From: Parasitella parasitica | Taxonomy: Eukaryota > Mucoromycota > Mucoromycetes > Mucorales > Mucoraceae | DNA: 64,000 nucleotides | NCBI GenBank assembly: GCA_025201805.1 | Contig: MU619263.1 | Span: forward strand, 7,946 to 71,945 | Direction: 5' to 3' | Shown here: piece after piece, positions 46,578 through 58,479 of the stretch | Layout of the letters: each line of letters begins with the position of its first letter | Position numbering within the stretch: position 1 is the first letter of the stretch | Position numbers and translations under genes: made by a program | Notes under the pieces: generated by a model | The model's input: only the letters and a program-made list of their open reading frames with translations | Told to the model about the DNA's origin: nothing | Database searches by the model: none

Positions 46578-48549
46578 TTATCGATCTACGATAGTGAATG
46601 GCGAAGGGCGTGGAGGTACAGTAGGAGCTGCAACCAAGGTTTCTGACATATGTCTCTCATGTTAGTACTATTACGGCAAAAAAAACCAATGAAGCTACAT
46701 ACCTTTGTTGTACAATGCGATAGTTGGATCATTCCAAAACTTTCCATCCCGTGGGGAGATGACAACATGATGGTGGAATGTAGCACCATTCTCTTTTTCG
46801 CATTCGCCGTCGTCATTATCCTCCAGTGTTGAAGAGGATGTGAGAGGTCCAGCATACGAGGATCCTCTTCCAAATACGTACGGTCGGCTTTGATGGTAGT
46901 TTGCATCGTCCAAGCTGGCTGGTCGGCTGTAATAACTGTCATTGAGAGAAGAAGCAAATGTCAAAGTGCTATTCGTTGCGGGGTTACTGAGGCGCATCAA
47001 GGAGCTTGTGTTACTCATAATAGAACTAGTATAACTGTTTGTTCTACCCGACACATATCTACTACTGTTGCTACTGCTGTTATTGCTAGGAAGCTCGCGC
47101 AATAAACTTAATTCGTCGACTGTATTTTGGCTCACCCAAGGTCTCATTAAAAGATATTGAGTTGCTAAGCTTTGCTGCTCGTCCGGATCAAATTCATCAG
47201 TGCAGTCAGCATTGTAGACGCCAGTTTGATTGCTGATAAAATCGCTTGTACTACTATTGTCTGTGTTACCATTACCAAACCCAATGGCACCCCCTAGACG
47301 ACCAAATCCGGATTTGCTTCGATGAAACGCTTGAGACAAGACAGGCCGTCCTTGCTGTTTGTGTATCATCTTTGCGTTGAGGGCATTCGGCTTTCTGTCA
47401 TAAGGCGGAGTCAGTTGAAAGTTTCGAAGTATCTCCAAGAGCTTGCTTATGCGGGCGTCTTTGTGCAATGGACCGGAGCTGTTGTTATCTACCTTTTGCA
47501 TTCTTGAGGATGTTCTTATGGGGATTTGTGTAATGCCAGCCGCTGTCTTGGTTGTTTGCTGCTGCAGCAGTTGCTGTGATTGATCCACAGCAGCTAGTAG
47601 ATAGGTCATGTCATGGATGAACGTTCCGAGAAAAGGAACTGTGGGTCTTTTATAATGTTCTGATCGAATCAAATTGACACTTTTACCGTTCAGTACTGAG
47701 GTGGAGACGATACCCATATGCTCTCGATATTTCCCATAGTTGTTTGCTTCTGACATGAGTTCAGTCATGGATTCCATTTTGGATAGACTCTTTTTAGGTA
47801 TATATGCCCAGGTGCGCTTTAGTCTTTGAACAGGAGGAGTCCATAATGCAGATATGATACCCTTCAGCGTTTGATAGTTGTTTAATTCTTGGCATTTGCT
47901 TGCGATCTTGATCCATTGGTTAATATGCTGAGCCCTAACAGATGCTTCTTGCGGCAGTAAAATGGAATGCTCAATCATGCGAGTTACATAGTTGAAGAAA
48001 TCCGATGATGCCACTACTCGAGGATGAGGTGTTTTCGGAGCGTGAGAGAGTAGCGCTTGTGGTGGGATTGCTAGAAAGATGGCAGACTCGATTCTTGTCA
48101 GCTGATATGCGACCAGTCCCGGTTCAAAGTAAAGGATTGTAGGGATGGTGGCGGCACACATATATAAAGTTCGTACACGATTCAGGGTGTGCTTGGCTTC
48201 CGCAACATAGGGGTTGTATTGAGAAATAGCAGCATTCAACTTTTCTTCGTTTTCTTTGTCGTAGCTGTTGTCGCTACTCATTCGTCTTTTCTGTGCACGG
48301 AGATCTTTCAATGCTAGTTCAAGCTCGTCCAGCTTTACCTGTAATACAGCGTGTGTCGTGAGAAGAGGGGGTATAGGGACAAGAGGAATATGGCCTCCCA
48401 CAATGCCTGAACTGTTTGGTGGAGTCAAGCTGTCACTGTTGTTTGTTTGTGCTGGAACAAGGTTTAAAGCATCAATTTCACCATCAGGCACGGCTTCATT
48501 GTGGTTGGTTGAAATAATTTGGTATGAGTTGGATCGGGTATGTTGATGC

Positions 48550-48584
<35 letters not shown>

Positions 48585-49160
48585 GGTGTCATTGCCTATT
48601 CCGAGAGAAAAGACATTCATTGTTAGTTGACATCTTTTTTTTTTCAAACTTTTTTCTTACCACTGCCCGGTAAAGTTCGTTTCACTGGGGGAATCGGAGG
48701 GATTGCTTTGGTTAGACAAGCGGTGGATGGTTTGGGTGGCAAGACCGGCTTGCTCACATGAGACGGTTTAGGTGGAAGTGGAGGAGGTGCGATTTTATTT
48801 GCGGCAGTAGGTGAGTGATGATCCATAATCTTTTCAACATGGTCAATACATGAACGCAGTATCGATAATAACACTGCTGTGTTTTGTGGTTTTGAAACAA
48901 TCGCTGTGTTAGCAAAACTGGGTTAGCGCCAAATGTTACTGATGCGTATTAATGATACTAACAGCAATGAACAAATTTCACGTCAAATAGTGGCTTTATA
49001 GCGTACTGAGCCGTAGCCAAAAATGCATTGTACGCATCCTATAATAGAGAAATCAGTAATGTTGCCCCGCATCCAAGATGCCTGCTGAAGACCTTACTTT
49101 TATTTGACCATTCTCAAATTGCTCAAATCCCAAATCTAAAGAAGACTGTGGGTCATGCAT
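46578..49160 (-). CDS. Ras guanine-nucleotide exchange factor (RasGEF/CDC25 domain)
   Basis: Activates a Ras/Rap-type GTPase by GDP release. Five exons, 49160-49098, 49038-48963, 48903-48661, 48595-46703 and 46642-46578, give 779 aa. The N-terminal about 75 residues form amphipathic helices (LGFEQFENGQ, DAYNAFLATAQYA) with an MIT/TPR-like feel. Then come proline motifs (PPPLPPKPS, PVLPPKPS) fit for SH3 binding and a polyQ run (11 Q). The RasGEF catalytic domain covers about 280-490: YFEPGLVAYQLTRIE, FNYVTRMIEHSILLP, LNNYQTLKGIISALW, RPTVPFLGTFIHDMTYLLAA. A clear N-terminal REM domain is not visible. The tail is Ser/Asn rich. The start is the first ATG in the open exon; an upstream exon cannot be excluded. 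It is convergent with the beta-galactosidase gene. Confidence 0.85.
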
Positions 49161-50209
49161 GTGTAAATCAATTGCGAAGGTTTTGCTGTGATGGTGTAAA
49201 TAGTGTAGGAATCAGGTTGTCCAGCAACAAGGTATCGAAAGAATGCAGAAAAAGACAAACAAGAAGAAAAAGAAAGGAAAGAAATGGAAGGATGTCTTGA
49301 CAATAATAAGAATAAAGGTGCCAGATCCTGGTTACCATGATTGGGTCTTTATTAAATCCTCTTTGAGGCTCCGAACAGATTAAACAATTTGTTTACTGCT
49401 ATCAGATTTGTGTTGCGTATCAGACTTCCCCCCTCATTGTTTGCTCATTCAAAGAACACTTAACAAGCCTTTTTCACTCCTATAAAACAGTTGATAACGT
49501 TTTCGATCGCATGATAATTAGTACACTTTATTTTTATTTTTATATATGCCAGCTTGTTCTTAATCTTTCTCAAGGATTCGGAAGCCCCTTGATTTCATTC
49601 TTTGGTACCACGTCAAATATAATGTTATATTTTGTGCGCAAAATAAACAATGCTTATGCTGCCGAATGGCTTTCCAAATATTTCAATTTTGCTGATTTTT
49701 AATCATGGGTATTAGTTAGTCAAATAGGTAGTGCAAAGACTATATGATTCAAATGTAAAGCTTTTTTTTTTTTTTTTTTTTTTTGCAAGAGCTCAGATAG
49801 AATCTCGTGTGTGTGTACCATTTGACCAAACCATATGTTGACTATTATTATAAGCCGAAACCATGGTTTTTAGACGTATACAGAAACTAATAAGGGGTGA
49901 TGATATCTTAAATTAACAGCAACATGTTATCAATATAAATAAAAGCGAAACATTTCGTATTGAGCTGACAATCATCGACTGCACTTTTATTTTATAGCTA
50001 AAGAATACATCAAGCATGCAAAAATGCATACATATATGATTATTGACATGCCTAAATCGAATATCATTAACCTGCTCTTGCCTTATTCGAGGACCATTTT
50101 AATGGATTTATTTAGCTCTACACAATATAGACTCAATAATTTGAATCATAATACCTTCACTGTATGCCCCCCCCCCCTTTAATCAATGTATCTCATCCGT
50201 TTCTCTCTG

Positions 50210-50240
<31 letters not shown>

Positions 50241-51054
50241 AAAATTCAAATGCTATGTTGACAACCTAATAATAGTGCACATTGCAGTTGCATATCTTAA
50301 TCATATACCGTATTTTGCGACGATATACTTGGTCAAATCAAAACCTCAAGTACATATTTTTAAAGTTAAAAGATAAAATCATTTCAATTGCGATTTTGAA
50401 TAACTATGTTCAATGCATTCCAGTAAATTTTTCAAGTGCTGAGCAGAGGACAAAGTCATCAGTCAATCAAACCAATCAAATCGACTAGACACACACACAC
50501 ACAGAATTCTAAATTACGTGAAAGTCTTTAATATACCATGGCATGATTTCAAATGATTGTCATTTCCAAAATTTTACCTTATCTGCTAATGAATAAGGCT
50601 CTTTCTTTCAGTGTTGTGCTCAACCAATGGTTAGTCGTAGTTGCCTATCTATTGAGGTCTTGGTAATTAGCCCAGTTTTATTCATATATAAAGATTCATC
50701 CGACGCAGACACAGTAAAAAAAGTGTGTGGTGGCAGTCAAAACCACCGTGGAGTCCACATGGTAGCCAAATCATACACAAGCTTTGTATGAGCTACTGAA
50801 CATAACCAACACACTAGTAACACACAGATTCCTTTTCAAAAGCGCTTGTTCCTGAAGGAATCAGAAAAAGACTTTAATTTTGACTTGAGCGACTACATAA
50901 GAAAAGAGTTTATTGTAGATGTCTTCTTCAGCCTCATCGTTAGAAACAATAGACCTCGAAGTCTTCTGGGTAGAACCTCGAACTTTAGATCGTTGACTTT
51001 AAAACGTAGAGCCCTATTGTAGAAGTGCAAGCTATACATCAATCACGGCAGTAA
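49161..51054. other. Intergenic, no gene recognised
   Basis: RasGEF 5' flank and AT-rich sequence with a T24-type tract (about 49761-49784), a C9 run (about 50167-50175) followed by an A-rich tract (50211-50240), and an (AC)n run at about 50490-50502. Short frames are unrecognised. 50860-51054 may belong to the broken Fanzor-like element downstream. Confidence 0.4.
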
Positions 51055-52080
51055 ATGCTTAGCACAAAAATCCAAACCGCATACGTTATCAATATCAAGG
51101 CTCATTTTGGGAATAGACAAAGCGCTATTCTTAACAAGCTTTACAAGACCAAGGAACTGGCTACCGAACTAAGTGAAAATTCGAAGAAAAAAGGTGCAGA
51201 CAAAAAAGCCTTGAACAAGGCTTTTAGGGAAAAAGTGTACAATCCTTGTAACCGAGTGAAAAGCGCCGTTGAAAAGAAGGAGATTCCAGACGCTACTATC
51301 TTAGACACTTCTGCAAGAGCAAAGGTCAAAGCCATACTACAGTCATACCCAACAACTACAACTTAGAAAAGGACTCCATATTTTACAACGTAAAATCCAA
51401 TCCCCAATACCACTACAAGGCATTTATGAAAATAGCTGAACTCTGCGGTTCAGAGGGGTTGTGCCAATTTTCTTGTTATCCTTTATGAACCACGTTCATT
51501 CCTTGTTATATGATTTTCGACTACCAAGATTATTCATTGTAAAATCCTAAAGAACAAGGCAGCACCAAAAATTGGCGACAATTCTTAAACCTGGGGCTCT
51601 ATAGCCGATACAAACAGCAAGACTTTCAACAAACAAAGCATAAGCAAGTCAATGCGTTTTGAGGGTACTATCGAGACAGATGGTGCGGGTGTGTCTATAA
51701 TCAAGCAAAACGCGCCTACAAATAGAAAAGCGCCACAATCCAAGAGACAAAGCGTGAGGATTCTGAAGATATTGTAAGATACATGGAAATTCTGACTCGG
51801 GAAGAGTTAAATGAAACCAAGAGTAAGTGTGTCTTGGTGGATCCCGGAAGATGCAACCCAGTTTACTGTATAAAAGAGACAAGCACTGCGCAGAATAAGC
51901 TGGTCATGACTTACACAATGATAACTAGAACAAAGCCTTCGAGGCATTTCGGAATTCTACAAAGAAGATCAAGCCTGCCTTTGTCCAGTCATCAGAAGCA
52001 AAAATTCGCAAAGACCAGGTCATCCTCTATCAAGATTGAAGAATACAAAATGAATATCAAGACGAGAGCTTCCGGTTGAA
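51055..52080 (+). pseudogene. Decayed Fanzor-like (TnpB-related) transposon gene
   Basis: Fragments in shifting frames read in order like the Fanzor/OrfB-type proteins abundant in Mucorales genomes. An N-terminal piece NIKAHFGNRQSAILNKLYK at 51055-51366 is followed by YNVKSNPQYHYKAFMKIAELC (split across about 51376-51440). Then RFEGTIETDGAGVSIIKQ (about 51653-51710) matches the GTxxTDGxxxS block, and KCVLVDPGRCNPVYC (about 51820-51870) matches the RuvC-I DPGR segment of the nuclease fold. Stops and frameshifts separate every piece, so it is not functional. A further 97-codon frame at 52076-52369 (CSYYGNETLILEAF...) may be its continuation. Identification is from memory of the family and needs a profile search. 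Confidence 0.55.
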
Positions 52081-52369
52081 AAGTATCTGCTCATATTATG
52101 GAAATGAAACATTGATACTTGAGGCATTTATTCGTTGCAAGGATCAAGGGAGGCACTTCCCTCAGCCCGGCCAATCTACTGATTTTGATATGTACGCTAC
52201 TTACCTGGATCTGATGATTAATCAGAGTCATATATTAGAAAGTTTGGATGAAGATGAAAAGGCAAAGTTACTTGAGATTGTAGCAAAAATGACCAAGGAA
52301 AATAGGGATCAAAGCAGCAGGCAAGCCAAACGTTACGAAAGCTACAAGCTTTGCCGTTTCGCAAAGTGA

Positions 52370-53158
52370 AGTTCTCTTCCCAAATATATCGAACAAAGAG
52401 AGACGCATGCTTGACATATTTTTCTCAACTTCATATCTCAAAAGAAATCCCTTGTTTAAAGATTATTTCACATCATGACAACATATTTAGTCGAAGAAGC
52501 AAATAACGCAGCTGTTCTAAATAAATCGAATGTACCATATTTTGTGTCGCATCGCAATCTCAACTGATTAGGATAAAATATTGTATTTTGCATTAATTCA
52601 TGGTTTTCAAACGTTGATAACTACTGATGTAATCAATACATTGACCAAGTTATCGCAAGCTATTCCGCATAAAACAACTATGGTAGACGTAAAGCATATA
52701 CGGTATCGAGCATTATATTGCCCTTTTATGCGATTAGAATCATAAAAAAAAAGATGTTTTTTTCTTTAGATTTTGTTTTGAAATATACACACCATGTGAA
52801 TAGTTTCTGACCTGAAATACGTTGTTTCCATCACATCAATAGGACATTTTATCCTATACCAAAATTTATTATGCCATATAGAACAATAGAATCTATAGAA
52901 AAGGGGAAACTGTTGCACTACACTAAGAAAAAAAGGAGGAGACTGATCTAATAGGCTATTGTTGTTACTCCAATTGATGTTTTTGCATGCTTGTCATAGC
53001 TATAAAAACCTTGGTAAGATCACCAACTTCCTAAATTAGCTTTCACATTCAGAAAAAGTGGCCGTGTGCGTAAAAACCAAAATGCATATATATATGAGGT
53101 AGTTATATTCACTTTCTTTATTGTATATTAGCATATACAGCTTCTTTTATTTGAAAAT
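52370..53158. other. Intergenic, promoter side of the MFS gene
   Basis: AT-rich; a TATA-like ATATATATA lies about 70 nt upstream of the MFS start (about 53086-53094). No gene seen. Confidence 0.45.
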
Positions 53159-54861
53159 ATGGATGAGAAAGAAGAGATCAAGTACATAGAGCTTACCAAT
53201 GAAAAGAATCAGCAACTCCATGCCAATTTCGCTGAAAACGATAGCAGTAATGAACCTAAATTGGTCAAATCCCCTGAAGAAGTTGTCTTTCTTCGCAAGT
53301 TGAATTGGACTCTTTTACCATTAATTTTCCTTATAATTTTCATTCAAGTATACATATTTAATTATCCCAGAAAACTGAATTACTGCTAATCTATCTGTAT
53401 AGTTTTGCGATAAATCTGCATTGACGGTGGCCGCAGTTTTGGGCATAATTGAAGACACTGGCATGAGTGGCAGTCAATACAGTTGGTTAGGCTCCATCTT
53501 TTATCTAGGTTATTTGGTTTGTCAGGTACAAAATCTTTTTAGTTTTGAAAAAAGCTGCGACACATTAATTGTATTCATATTGTCAGGTACCAAATAACTA
53601 CTTGATCCAAAGACTCCCAATTGGCCGATATCTGGGCTGTGTATTGATCATCTGGGGTTGTGTGATGGGTGCTACTGGTGCCTGTAATACTTTTGGCGAG
53701 TTGCTTGCACTGAGATTCTTACTTGGTCTTTTTGAAGGTGTCACTTATCCTTGCATCTATATCTTACTGAATACTTTGTATCGTAAATCTGAGCAATCCA
53801 GATGCTGGGGATTTGTTCATGTAGGTACAGGCATGGGCACAGTCTTGGGAGTTGTCATTGCATACGGCCTTGCACATTTAGATGGTGTTCGTGGCCTTCG
53901 AGGCTGGCGTTGGTAACTAATTTGTTTGATAACCATCCCAAATTTTTTTACTCACTCTATTCATGTAGGGGCTATATTGTCTTTGGTATTGCTACTGTCG
54001 TTATTGGCGCACTCACCTTTTTCTTCCTGGTAGATGACACTCATCATAAACTTTTAAGACTTACTGAAAAAGAAAAAGAGATTGTGGAAGAAAGATCAAA
54101 AGACAATTGCGTTGTCAGAAACAAAGAGATCAAAAGAGATCAAATGTGGGAAGCTGTTAAAGAACCTCGTCTATGGATCTTGTTTCTAGTCTTTTTGCTG
54201 AATAGTCTACAAAATGGCGGTCTGATTACGTTCAGCACACTGCTGGTCAAAGGCCTGGGTTTCTCTGTGAGTTTATAAACATCTCAGAGTAACACACAAA
54301 ATATCCGATACTAACATCCTCCAGTCGCTTAATTCTATTATTCTTCAAATACCCAATGGTGCTGCAGGGGCCATCTTTGCTATGGTTTCCGTAATGATTG
54401 CTCACAAGGTCCAACGAAATACATTTATAGCCATCGGCACAGCGATCATCTCATTGTTGGGCTGCATTTTGCTAGCCGTTGTTCCTGGTACACCTAAGCT
54501 GGTTGGTCTCTATCTCAGTTGGGCAATGACAGGCACTGGTTCCCTTGCTTTGACTCTTGTTACTAACAATGTGTCTGGTTACACTAAAAAGGTCTTTTAT
54601 AATGCAGTTCTAATTGTAGGACAAACCTTTGGCAACTTTATTGGCCCTCTCCTCATGGTAGAGCACCAAGCGCCAACCTATTCAGGCGGTATTATTGCTT
54701 TTTGCCTTGCCAATGCTGTCATAGTTGTTCTGCTAATTACCCTTTATATTATGATGAAGAGAGAAAATAAGCGTCGCCTTGCCAATCCTTCAGATACCAA
54801 GACAGATGTTTATTTGGATTTGACGGATAATCAAGATAAAAACTTTATATATAAATTATGA
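53159..54861 (+). CDS. MFS transporter, anion:cation symporter (Dal5/Tna1-like) family
   Basis: Plasma-membrane importer of organic anions; the family takes up allantoate, nicotinate, pantothenate or biotin-precursor type substrates. Five exons, 53159-53347, 53403-53525, 53587-53912, 53969-54266 and 54325-54861, give 490 aa with about 12 membrane spans. Family marks are a cytosolic acidic N-tail, LRKLNWTLLPLIFLI, FCDKSALTVAAVLGI (TM1 region with D-K-x), YSWLGSIFYLGYLVCQVPNNYLIQRLPIGRYLG split across an intron, RFLLGLFEGVTYPCIYILLN, the central loop helix and LTLVTNNVSGYTKK. Substrate cannot be told from sequence. The frame is intact and the lengths are normal. Confidence 0.9.
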
Positions 54862-55430
54862 TCTCAAGAGTCTATAAATCTCTTTAACAAAAATTGTGAA
54901 TTTCTCCAAATAAAGAATCGAACGAGTATGGATGGCAGAATTTTGTTACTAATCTTATCAAACAAAATATTTTTTTGTTGTACCGTAGAGGCTTTCTCTG
55001 AGATACTACTCTACGGTTAGTATCCAAGATATGAGGTTTAGTTGCCCAAAAATGAGTCTATTCAAGAGCAAATTACTAGCTAGGTGCGACATCTAATAAT
55101 GCACAGAATTAATTTTATTATATTTTGAAAGATATTAATGAAAAAGCATCTCATAAAGAGGGCTAGCATGAAGAAAGGTGAAATGAAATCAAGTCTTTCG
55201 AGTAGATCCAACCATTGAGTTTTGTTTGAATCAAATAAATCTGCAAATTACACCACCAACTATGTTCTTAATCTGTGCTGTGCAATGCTCATTTGCGCCA
55301 TGTTATCATGTTACACCCGGGCCGGGACTGGACACTAGAACAAATGTAATAAAATCTCAATGCGGCCCCTTCAAACCAGCGTCGCTTCTTTTCATCTACC
55401 TACTTTTCACTTCACCAACACATCAGCACC
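54862..55430. other. Intergenic between MFS and ING genes
   Basis: Contains a 9-bp perfect inverted repeat (ACCGTAGAG at 54982-54990 and CTCTACGGT at 55009-55017) about 120 nt after the MFS stop, which could be a 3' UTR stem. Otherwise unremarkable; no gene seen. Confidence 0.45.
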
Positions 55431-56444
55431 ATGACGTCTGTAGCAGATATTTTTGAAGATTATGTAGAAAGTAAGAGCCATTATTATCAGCAAGTTTATG
55501 AAAACCAATCGAGTAATATTAGGTTTACAAAATTTGCCGTCAGAGATTGATCAAAATATGCACGAGTTACGTAGTATGGACGAAGAATTTCAACGTATTG
55601 TGTACATGTGTAGATGAGTTAAACGGGTTATTTTGAAACTGAAAAGACGTTTTCAATGATAGGGTTCAGGGAAATCTACTCAAAGCACCGACGTTCATAC
55701 GCAAAACTATGTAGAGCTGCCAGCAACACCTCGGCCTCAACTGCTGCTTCTCCAACAACCCCTACTCCTACTACGAGTTTAAGCTCTGCTCGTCTGCAAC
55801 TAGAAAAAGACTATAAATTGGCTGTACAAAAGCAAGACCAAAAAATTAATTTAACCAAACGAATGTATGATTTAGTTACTCGACATATTGAACGCATCGA
55901 TTCTCAAATGGCCAAAAGCGATATCAGTGATATGGAATGGATGGGAGGAGCAACCAGAAAGAACTTGGCAGAAGATACAAGCTGGATATTTGATCGTAAA
56001 AGACCTTCTCCTCAGGGAGCCATTTCTGTTAGAAAGAGGTTTGTATATGCAATTGAGAGTCATGGCTAAATTTCGATAAATTGAATTGCTTGTAATTCTA
56101 CTATAGTAGAACCCTCCATTCGTCCAGACCAAATCCAGCAATAGAGCAAAATGGAGCACTTCCAGAAATTGATATTGATCCAAATGAACCAAAATACTGC
56201 TACTGCAACCAGGTCTCATTTGGGGATATGGTCGCTTGTGATGGAGATAACGTAAAACTTACGAATGCGTACATTTTTATGCCATATGCTGACATTTTTG
56301 TGTTTATAGTGTGAAAAAGAATGGTTTCATTACCCCTGTGTTGGATTAGCTGAACCACCAGTTGGAAAATGGTATTGCGATGATTGTTCAGCAGAAGAAG
56401 GATACAGGAAGAAACTGAAGCGTTTCACTGAAGAAATGTTCTGA
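55431..56444 (+). CDS. ING-family PHD-finger protein (Yng2/Yng1/Pho23-like)
   Basis: ING proteins read H3K4 methylation and anchor HAT or HDAC complexes (NuA4, NuA3, Rpd3). Five exons, 55431-55470, 55523-55594, 55663-56038, 56107-56251 and 56310-56444, give 255 aa. The N-terminal ING helical domain reads [18 protein letters not shown] and [12 protein letters not shown], then a long helix ([20 protein letters not shown] and [16 protein letters not shown]). The C-terminal PHD finger is [38 protein letters not shown], with the methyl-lysine cage residues Y, M and W in place. Which complex it serves cannot be decided; the size and single long helix suit Yng2/ING4-5. Confidence 0.93.
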
Positions 56445-56552
56445 GTAAAGAATACCCCCCCCCTCTCTCTCTCAATATATATCTATTGACAATTTTGTAT
56501 ATATATTATATATCATAATAAAAAACAAATCTAAATATTCTATTGTAAACCT

Positions 56553-58327
56553 CTACTGCTTGTTTTTCCCATTTTTATCTTGGTCTTGATCCTTTTTCTT
56601 GTTTTTTTCATCCTCATCATGGCAGATTTTGCCCTTGATTTTGCCAAATGCATTTTTAAAAAAACCACCTCCACCTTCTCCCTCTTTCATATCCTTTTTA
56701 CTGTCATTATCAGGTTCATTTTCAGTTGATGGGGATGGTGGTGGTGTATCAGGTGCAACGCGAATCGGAGGTTCTTGTTTTGGTCGATAGTCTTGATCAA
56801 CTAATGCTGCATATTCTTGGATGATTTCCTTTTGCTTCCCCTTTAATGACCTAGGGAACTCTACCTTGAGCGTGACGATTTGATCGCCTCGAGCTGAAGT
56901 ACCGAGTCTTTGAATACCTCGACCTCTTAGAGCAATGTTGTCGCCTGGTTGTGCTCCCGAGGGAACCTTCACATCAACATCTCCATCGACGGTAGGAATA
57001 CGAATACGGCCTCCCAGCATGGCTTTGTAGAAAGGAATCTTTGCATCAACAAAAATATCTGAATCTTGTCTGCGGAATGTTTTGGATGCTTGAATATTCA
57101 ATGTGACGAATAAATCGCCACTAGGGCCTTGTCCCTTCAAAGGCGCATCGCCCTCGCCACGGATTTGAATTCTGGAGTTCTGATCTAGACCTGGAGGTAC
57201 TTCGACTTTAACTGTCTTTCGCTCTCTTACTCGGCCCATGCTATTACAAGATGCACAGCCACAGCCAGGAGGGATGGATGATCCAGCACCGCCGCATGTT
57301 TGACAGGCAGTTTGCATATGGTAGCCGCCCATCATGATGGTTTGCACACCAGAACCATGACATGTTTGACAAGTCTGCTTCTTTTTCCCTTCCCCTAAAC
57401 CACTGCCGTGACATGTATCGCAGGTTGACACTTTATTGACTTGCACAAATTTAGTTGCACCTTTTACAGCTTCCATAAACGTCAATGTCAGCGGTATTTG
57501 CAAATCGTCCCCAGGCGTAGGTCTATTATGGAAAGGATCTGCACCACCACCAGCTCTGCCTCCAAATCCGCCACCAAAGAATTGACTAAAGATGTCATTA
57601 GGGTCGAATCCACCAGGAAATCCACTTCCACCGCCTCCAAATCCGCCGTAGGGATTGCCTCCTCCCGGCGCACCGCCTTCAAATCCATGGCCAAACTGAT
57701 CATACTGCTGGCGCTTTTGCTCATCTGATAAAATTTCGTATGCTTCTTGAATTTGGACAAACTTTTCGCGGGCGTCTTTGTCTTTATTTGTATCAGGGTG
57801 GTATTTCTTTGCCAGCTAAATCATGATGTGTTAGTAAAATTATGCATGAATAGATATGCGATGCAAATAGTTACGCCGTAGTAAGCCTTCTTGATCTCAC
57901 TTGCAGTTGAGCTCTTCTTGACGCCCAAAACATCGTAAGGATCCTTCTTTGCCGCTGCTGTAGGTGCTATTACGATCCCAAAGAATTAACTTACATTGAC
58001 ATACCCTGGTATGGCATTCTTATTGTGTTACCTGTTGCGTGAATACATCTCTAAAATACAGCGTTAAGGTCTGTCTTCATTTTCGACTGAAATTGTGTCA
58101 TTTACCTTTTGATAAACGTGGTTGACACCGCCTCCTAAAGCAACATGTCCGTCTAATTATTGGTATTAAAATTATGCTTCATGACCATTCACTGTGCCTT
58201 ATGTACCTCTTCTGATAGTGCTTATCAAGCGCTTCGTCAATGGCTTGCTGGCAAATCGCTGCTTTGGCTTCAAAGCTTTTGATATGGTAAAAAATGTAGC
58301 TCTACCTATATTAAAAGTCGAAGCCAT
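56553..58327 (-). CDS. MDJ1: Mitochondrial DnaJ/Hsp40 co-chaperone Mdj1
   Basis: Stimulates matrix Hsp70 (Ssc1) in folding. Five exons, 58327-58207, 58152-58106, 58050-58032, 57966-57875 and 57815-56553, give 513 aa; exon 3 is only 19 nt. A basic presequence ([30 protein letters not shown]) precedes the J domain ([22 protein letters not shown], then HPD at about 99-101 in [10 protein letters not shown]). A Gly/Phe region follows. Four CxxCxGxG-type zinc repeats follow ([32 protein letters not shown]), making it a type I J-protein, then the C-terminal substrate domains ([18 protein letters not shown]). The Lys/Asp-rich tail is an extension beyond bacterial DnaJ. Confidence 0.95.
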
Positions 58328-58479
58328 AATGAAGGAATAGGGTGAAGAAAGAGAAAAAATTTCGGAGAAACAAGCTCTAGAAACAGGGGAGCTAAATATA
58401 ATGTCTTAGCAGACTCTGAAGCACAAAAAAAAACAAGGAGCAAACGACATCGGGATTTATTTAACATAAAAGACAAAAT

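Noticed and set aside
54982-55017. Inverted repeat after the MFS gene as a transcription terminator
   Set aside because: Eukaryotic RNA polymerase II does not use such hairpins; a 9-bp stem with an 18-nt loop can arise by chance.
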